Under the pieces are notes generated by a model. That model was not told where the DNA came from. It did no database searches and was given only the letters and a program-made list of their open reading frames with translations. A program made the translations under genes and the position numbers. Positions 57,935 to 64,000 of a DNA stretch of 64,000 nt are shown piece after piece (position 1 is the first letter of the stretch; the number at the start of each line of letters is the position of its first letter). Where the stretch lies: positions 60,074 to 124,073 of the forward strand of contig CANQHA010000004.1 in NCBI GenBank assembly GCA_947623585.1. The letters run 5' to 3'. The stretch is from an uncultured Clostridia bacterium. Lineage in GTDB: Bacteria > Bacillota > Clostridia > Oscillospirales > Ruminococcaceae.

Positions 57935-58043
57935 TTGCTCAGCTCCTTTATACGGAATGTTAATTTTTGCAAAAACATTACAAACTGTCGTTAAAATAAA
58001 TCAACAGTTTGCAATATTTCAAGCTAAATTTACTTTGCGTAGA

Positions 58044-59195
58044 TTATTCTACGGCGATTCGCGGAACTCTCGGGCTTATTCCGCAGACTATCTCATAGCC
58101 GATGGTGCCGATTTTTTGCGCAAGCTGATCGGCGGTGATGCTTTCGTCTCCGTCCGAGCCGAAGAGGGTGACGACGTCGCCCTCGCGCACGCCCTCGATA
58201 TCGGTGACGTCGATCATCATCTGGTCCATGCACACCCGCCCGAGTATCTTTGCGCGCCTGCCCTTGATTAGCACCTCGGCTTTTCCCGAAAGAAGGCGCG
58301 GGTAACCGTCGGCATAGCCTATCGTCACGACGGCGACGCGGGTCTCTCTTTGGGTGGTGAAGGTCCTGCCGTAGCTTACGTCGGCGCCCGCCTCGACGGT
58401 TTTGACCTGCGAGACCGCCGCTTTCAACTGCATTACCGGCTTCAGCCTGACCGGCAGCTCAAGCTCGGCGTTCGGAGAAAGCCCGAACTGCATTATTCCG
58501 AACCTTGCAAGGCTTCCGCGCGGGTCGGGGTGATACGCTGCTCCCGCAGAATTTAAAAAGTGCGTTTCGGCAAAGGTCACGCCTCTTTTCGCAAGCCCGT
58601 CTTTCAGCGCGAGCAGCTTTTCGATCTGAGCCTCGGTATATTTGACGTCGTCGGGGTCGGCGCTGTCGGCCGAGGAAAGGTGGGTGAAAATGCCCTCGAC
58701 GCAAAGCCCGGGCAGCAAGAATATCTCCTCGGCCTGAGAAACGAGCTGCTTTTCGTCGCCGCGTATCCCGATTCGGGTCATGCCGGTATCGACGGCAAGG
58801 TGGCAGCGGACTTTTTTGCCGGCGGGGCAGCTTTTTGAGAGCTCGGCGGCATAGTCGGCGTCGGTTATCGCCTGAACGACGTCAAGCTCCAAAAGGTCGG
58901 CGGCGTTTTTCGGCGGAGTGTAGCCCAAAATGAGAATGCTTCCTTTAAGCCCGAGATCGCGCAGCTCGGCGGCCTCGACGAGGTTCGAGACGGCGAATTT
59001 CGATACGCCGCAGTCGTTTTCAAGGCAGGGGATGACGTTTTCGATGCCGTGGCCGTAGCAGTTGGCTTTTACGACCGACATCATCTCGACCCCCTCGGGG
59101 AGGAGCGAGCGGCACTTTTCGACGTTGCTTTTAAGGCTTGAGAGAGAAATCTCGGCCCATGCGCGTTTCAGGGCTTCTTTTTTCAGTTTTTGCAT
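58044..59195 (-). CDS. alr: Alanine racemase
   Basis: 383 residues from ATG 59195 (ggagg 8 nt upstream); the much longer open frame to 59906 overlaps the SLOG gene and is not real. PLP lysine in MMSVVKANCYGHGIENV, catalytic tyrosine in VSYGRTFTTQ, and FTHLSSAD, VDTGMTRIGI. Makes D-alanine for peptidoglycan and teichoic acids. Head-to-head with the SLOG gene, 120 bp apart. Confidence 0.95.
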   Translation of the reverse strand: MQKLKKEALKRAWAEISLSSLKSNVEKCRSLLPEGVEMMSVVKANCYGHGIENVIPCLENDCGVSKFAVSNLVEAAELRDLGLKGSILILGYTPPKNAADLLELDVVQAITDADYAAELSKSCPAGKKVRCHLAVDTGMTRIGIRGDEKQLVSQAEEIFLLPGLCVEGIFTHLSSADSADPDDVKYTEAQIEKLLALKDGLAKRGVTFAETHFLNSAGAAYHPDPRGSLARFGIMQFGLSPNAELELPVRLKPVMQLKAAVSQVKTVEAGADVSYGRTFTTQRETRVAVVTIGYADGYPRLLSGKAEVLIKGRRAKILGRVCMDQMMIDVTDIEGVREGDVVTLFGSDGDESITADQLAQKIGTIGYEIVCGISPRVPRIAVE

Positions 59196-59315
59196 GACAA
59201 AAACCTCCGGATTTATGAAAATTCGATAACAATTTGCGGCGGCACTTGAAAAACCGCTGCGGATGTGATATTCTATAAAAGATATGAAAAAATTATACGC
59301 GGGAGGGCGGCGAGC

Positions 59316-59873
59316 ATGGAGGATAACGGAATTTATACCGACCCGCGGCATACCGCCTGTTTTACCGGCCATCGGCCCGAGAAGATACCCTTTGACACCG
59401 GCGTGAAATTTTTCCGCGAGGCGCTTGAAAGCGTTCTCTATCTTCATGCGATGGAGGCCGCCGAGCAGGGATACGACACGTTTTTGTGCGGAATGCAGCG
59501 CGGCATAGACGTTTGGGCGGGGAATCAGATACTCCGCCTGAAAGAGAAAATGCCGAACCTGCGGCTTATCTGCGTTTCGCCTTTTTCGGGCGAGCGAGAG
59601 AGCCGGCAGCCTCGCGACAGATTCGATTACGACCGCCTTGTTGACGCCTGCGACGGATATATAGTTTTGCAAAAAAGCTATGACAAGGGCTGCTTTGCAA
59701 AACGCAACCGGTTCATGGTCGAGCGCTCGTCGCTTATCATCGGCGCGGTGGCGGACAGAAGAAGCGGCACCGGCCAGACCCTTAGATATGCAAAAAGCCT
59801 CGGGCTTAAAGCCGACGAGATAGATCTTCGGGCTTTCGGCGAGCAATACGGGTTCAGCCGAGCGGACCGATAA
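59316..59873 (+). CDS. SLOG-family protein (DUF1273/YpsA-like)
   Basis: 185 residues from ATG 59316 (gggagggcgg upstream); starts 59265 is a weaker upstream option. CFTGHRPEKIPF is the Rossmann-type signature, then FLCGMQRGIDVWAG and CDGYIVLQKSYDKGCFAKRN. SLOG proteins bind nucleotide-like ligands; cellular role not established. Confidence 0.85.
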   Translation: MEDNGIYTDPRHTACFTGHRPEKIPFDTGVKFFREALESVLYLHAMEAAEQGYDTFLCGMQRGIDVWAGNQILRLKEKMPNLRLICVSPFSGERESRQPRDRFDYDRLVDACDGYIVLQKSYDKGCFAKRNRFMVERSSLIIGAVADRRSGTGQTLRYAKSLGLKADEIDLRAFGEQYGFSRADR

Positions 59874-59943
59874 TGATATTTTACACCCGCGCAAAGAAAA
59901 ATGCAACGGGGTTTTTAAACTTTGTTTTTAAGGAGGAGCGGAA

Positions 59944-60894
59944 ATGGCGAAAAAGCGCAAAAATCAGGTCTCGGTCCTGATAGCTTATGTTCTTGCGATG
60001 CTCGTCAGCCTTGCGATATTCGGTTCGGCCGCGCTGGTCCTTCGCGACATTTTTGTTACCCGACCCGAGCTTGAAAGAGAAAAGGCTTCGGAAAACGCCG
60101 AAAACAGCGAAGCGCCCTCAAACGAAGACGAGGACGATTATTCCTCCGCGCGTGGCACGGTTTTATTTGTCGGAGAGAACGGCGGGGTCATCAACGGCAT
60201 GGCTATGATAAGAATGCTGCCCGATCTGACCGCGATAAGAATCGTTCCCGTTTCGCCTTATACCTATACCTCGGTCGGAAGCGTCGAGGGAACGATACAG
60301 TCGCTTTATGAGGCGGGCGGAATGTCATATCTTAAAACCGCTGCCGAGACGGCGCTCGGCGTTGAGTGCGACTGCTACATTAAAATCACCGACGAAGGCT
60401 GGAAAAGCCTTGTAGATTACCTCGGCGGAACGAGCTCGTATTCTTTCCCGCAGGATATGTACTATAAAAACGAGGAGACCGGCGAGATAACCAGCTTCTC
60501 TCAGGGCGCGGCGACCCGCACTCTTTACGGCGACGACATCAGAAGAATAATAACCTATCCGCTTTACGACGGCGGAAACGAGCGGCGGCTTCAGGTTTTG
60601 GGCGAGCTTTCGGTCTCGCTGATAAATTCTGCCTGCGCATATAATTCGGGCGCGGTCATCGGAAACATTCAGACTATCTTCAACGTCATTTATAACAACT
60701 CGGATTCAAACATAACGTCGAAGAGGTTTTCAGAGGTGCGCGAGGCTTATGAATATCTCATAGGCAATTCGACCTCGCCGGCGAGCTATCGCCTGCCGAC
60801 CGGCTCGTGGGATTCGAGGGGATATTTCAACGTTGACGCGTCGTTTGCAGAGGAGATAAAGACGTATTTTGTGATGGAGGAAGAGGGGGAGTAA
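59944..60894 (+). CDS. Divergent LCP-like membrane protein
   Basis: 316 residues. One membrane segment (about 10-35), an acidic linker (about 45-70), and an extracytoplasmic domain. MIRMLPDLTAIRIVPVSPYT, SYLKTAAETALGVECDCYIKI and GWKSLVDYLGG follow the LCP order, but the conserved Asp-Arg pairs of the catalytic pocket (as in SINRDLAV of the gene at 18271) are not evident, so it may be a degenerate or specialised LCP protein. ATG has aaggagg. Upstream of repeat locus R3. Confidence 0.7.
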   Translation: MAKKRKNQVSVLIAYVLAMLVSLAIFGSAALVLRDIFVTRPELEREKASENAENSEAPSNEDEDDYSSARGTVLFVGENGGVINGMAMIRMLPDLTAIRIVPVSPYTYTSVGSVEGTIQSLYEAGGMSYLKTAAETALGVECDCYIKITDEGWKSLVDYLGGTSSYSFPQDMYYKNEETGEITSFSQGAATRTLYGDDIRRIITYPLYDGGNERRLQVLGELSVSLINSACAYNSGAVIGNIQTIFNVIYNNSDSNITSKRFSEVREAYEYLIGNSTSPASYRLPTGSWDSRGYFNVDASFAEEIKTYFVMEEEGE

Positions 60895-60918
60895 GAGGGG
60901 GTCGATTTTTTAGAAAAA

Positions 60919-61640
60919 TATTGAATACTATCGCTTATCACCCCACCCTCTCCTCCCTCCCCTGAAGGGGAGGGCTCCTTCACTTTTCTGTGCGTGCAGA
61001 AAAGTGAAGCGAAAAGACACGCAAGGGAGAGGGAAACGCCGCGCCATTACGTTGAAGCATAGATAGCATAGTCACGCGGCGTAAGCGAAGTCGCCTCGGC
61101 TTTGCCTCGGGTCTGCTTCGCAGACTTCCGCCTTCGCCCAACAAACTCTCTCCTTAAAACGCTTACGGTAGCCGCGCCTTCGCAAAAAGACTTTTGCCGC
61201 TAATTTATACAGAGGGAAACGGCGCGGCGTTGCGCCATTCGGCGCACATTCCAAGCCCCTGACTTGTTGCATTTTCATAATTTCTGCGGAGCTTGTGCAG
61301 TTGCTTAAAAGGTATTCAATCGCTCCCTCTTACGAGGGAGTGATTTCATACTATTTTAAGTCACCCCACCCCCACAATACGTTTGTATAAAAGGTGGCAA
61401 AGCGAAAGCCCCCGCCCCTCGAGGGCAACAGAAGCTGGTTTTGTTGCCAATCGGACTTCGCCGCCATGCCGAATCGGCGGCTCGTCCTCTTGGACAAAAC
61501 CCCGCGTCTGTGGCACAAATCCCCTGCGGGGCTTTGTGCGCATGGAGCGTTCGGAAAGATAGCGAACGGGGGTGGGGTGATAAACGATAGCATTCTTCTT
61601 ACCCGCGGAAGCGGGGAAGATGAATACCTTTTAAGCGGCT
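60919..61640. repeat. Dispersed modular repeat locus R3
   Basis: No gene in 60895-61867. Contains a half unit (about 60919-60949, ACTATCGCTTATCACCCC), a long module shared with R4 (TTCACTTTTCTG/CAGAAAAGTGAA stem, AAGCGAAAAGACACGCAA, then GGCGCGGCGTTGCGCCATTC), a unit at 61301-61373 with stem GCTCCCTC/GAGGGAGT, a module shared with R1 (about 61443-61553), and a unit at 61568-61638 with stem TTCTTCTTACCCGC/GCGGGGAAGATGAA. Compared with R4 it has an extra roughly 55-bp segment with GC-rich hairpins at about 61078-61132. Confidence 0.88.
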
Positions 61641-61735
61641 GTTCAGGCTCCGCACGCATTATTCGCAAAATTAAAATATGTCGCCAAAGGCGACACCTTG
61701 AAACTCTGACATCTAATTTCTGATTTCTATCTTCT

Positions 61736-61760
61736 TGATGTGTCCGTTTAGGACACATCA
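61736..61760. promoter_or_regulatory. Inverted repeat upstream of guaB promoter
   Basis: TGATGTGTCC-GTTTA-GGACACATCA, perfect 10-bp arms, 15 bp before the -35. Possible operator or terminator of upstream transcription; no T tract follows. Confidence 0.55.
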
Positions 61761-61775
61761 GGCGCTTCCAAAGTC

Positions 61776-61804
61776 TTGACAAGTCGGCGGGTTTGTGATA
61801 CAAT
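61776..61804 (+). promoter_or_regulatory. guaB promoter
   Basis: TTGACA (61776-61781), 17 nt, TACAAT (61799-61804), 63 nt before the ATG. Confidence 0.82.
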
Positions 61805-61852
61805 CAATGAAATTTACACAAATCCAGTCGAAACGGAAACCTTGTGAGCTAA

Positions 61853-63343
<1,491 letters not shown>

Positions 63344-63362
63344 GCGACCGGCGGGAGGGGAA

Positions 63363-64000
63363 AAGGATTCATCTTACCCGCCGTTACAGAGCCGCCGCAG
63401 CGCAAAGCTGACGGGTTGAGGATTTATATCTGCGTTTGCCGCAAGCCGAACCGACCGCTTAAAAGGTATTCGCAAAAATCCCGCCTCGGGGCGGGATTTT
63501 AGCGAATGCTATCGTTTATCACCCCACCCTCTCCTCCCTCCCCTAAAGGGGAGGGCTCCTTCACTTTTCTGAGCGTGCAGAAAAGTGAAGCGAAAAGACA
63601 CGCAAAAGAGGGGGATTGCGATTTCCCCCTCTCTTGACTCACCCCTTGAAACGCTGCCGGTAGCCGCGCCTTCGCAAAAAGTCTTATGCCGAATAGGTAT
63701 ACAGAGGGAAACGGCGCGGCGTTGCGCCATTCGGCGCACATACCAAGTCCCTAACTTGAAGCAATTACCAACTTTCTGCGGAGCTTATGCAGTCGCTTAA
63801 AAGGTATTCAATCGCTCCCTCTTGCGAGGGAGTGATTGAATACTATTTTAAACCACCCCACCCCCGCAGTACGTTTGTCGGAAAGGGACAAATAAAGCGC
63901 CCCCGCCCCTCGAGGGGCGGGGGCTTCACAAAATCAGCCCGCCCGCAGGCAACATAGTGGGGGTGGGGTGATAAACGATAGCATCCATATTTTCCGGCAG
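63363..64000. repeat. Dispersed modular repeat locus R4 (continues past window end)
   Basis: No gene seen from 63344 to the end. Unit 63455-63531: CCGCTTAAAAGGTATTC, stem AAAATCCCGCC/GGCGGGATTTT, ATGCTATCGTTTATCACCCC. A module of about 330 bp shared with R3 follows, then unit 63793-63865 with stem GCTCCCTC/GAGGGAGT, a GC-rich palindrome GCCCCCGCCCCT..AGGGGCGGGGGC (about 63899-63924), and the start of another unit (63959-64000) cut by the window edge. Confidence 0.88.

Noticed and set aside
58044..59906. Extended 620-codon version of alanine racemase
   Set aside because: The extra N-terminal 237 codons overlap the SLOG gene on the other strand; an ATG with a good ribosome site at 59195 gives a normal-length enzyme.

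Overview
The window is the replication-origin neighbourhood of a moderately high-GC, low-diderm-signal Firmicute, most likely an uncultured gut or rumen Clostridia (Oscillospiraceae-like). The evidence is the Bacillus-type origin order (serS-parB-parA-noc-rsmG-mnmG-mnmE-jag-yidC-yidD-rnpA-rpmH-dnaA-dnaN-S4-recF-remB-gyrB-gyrA), a pyruvate:ferredoxin oxidoreductase, CotH- and collagen-like spore-type proteins, Cps/LCP cell-envelope genes and plant-polysaccharide hydrolases. Genes left of about 41.4 kb are mostly on the minus strand and genes right of 43.5 kb mostly on the plus strand, so both arms run away from an origin in the dnaN-dnaA gap (41402-41806).

Layout. 1-2400: Feo ferrous-iron uptake operon (two FeoA, then FeoB running off the window) with three copies of a GTTAGC-N4-GCTAAC operator-like palindrome. 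2400-2960: repeat locus R1. 3169-5938: ECF-type sigma factor plus a membrane-anchored beta-propeller protein, then tRNA-Thr and tRNA-Tyr. 6309-14628: an arabinoxylan-type locus on the minus strand with three paralogous solute-binding lipoproteins, a secreted and anchored GH30 and a cytosolic GH43. 14872-17013: GT2 glycosyltransferase and a collagen-like protein set between arrays of GC-rich hairpins. 17293-22882: nucleotidyltransferase and a CpsB / NPTTG protein / CpsC / CpsD / LCP cluster. 23160-31430: nifJ, PlsC-like acyltransferase, DegV, CotH. 31704-33316: VTC-domain protein, DUF4956 protein and a small membrane protein, divergent from CotH. 33471-43171: gyrA to dnaA with oriC.

43553-55550: rpmH, rnpA, yidD, yidC, jag, mnmE, mnmG, rsmG, an inverted noc-like gene, repeat locus R2, parA, parB, serS, with two parS sites. 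55623-60894: cytosolic GH10 xylanase, AT-rich ASCH gene, birA, alr, a SLOG protein and a divergent LCP-like protein. 61868-63343: guaB between repeat loci R3 and R4.

Main observations. (1) The origin lacks recognisable TTATCCACA DnaA boxes; instead the dnaN-dnaA gap holds a dense run of TTTTCAAC-like motifs, a DnaA-trio-like tract and an AT-rich segment, while DnaA itself carries an altered recognition motif (RRNHST in place of GRDHTT). (2) A modular palindromic repeat with constant flanks and exchangeable stem-loop interiors occurs about ten times in four intergenic loci. (3) Accessory gene sets of interest are CotH/VTC/DUF4956, sigma/beta-propeller, and three tandem binding proteins without a permease. 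All calls come from reading the sequence; no database search was run.
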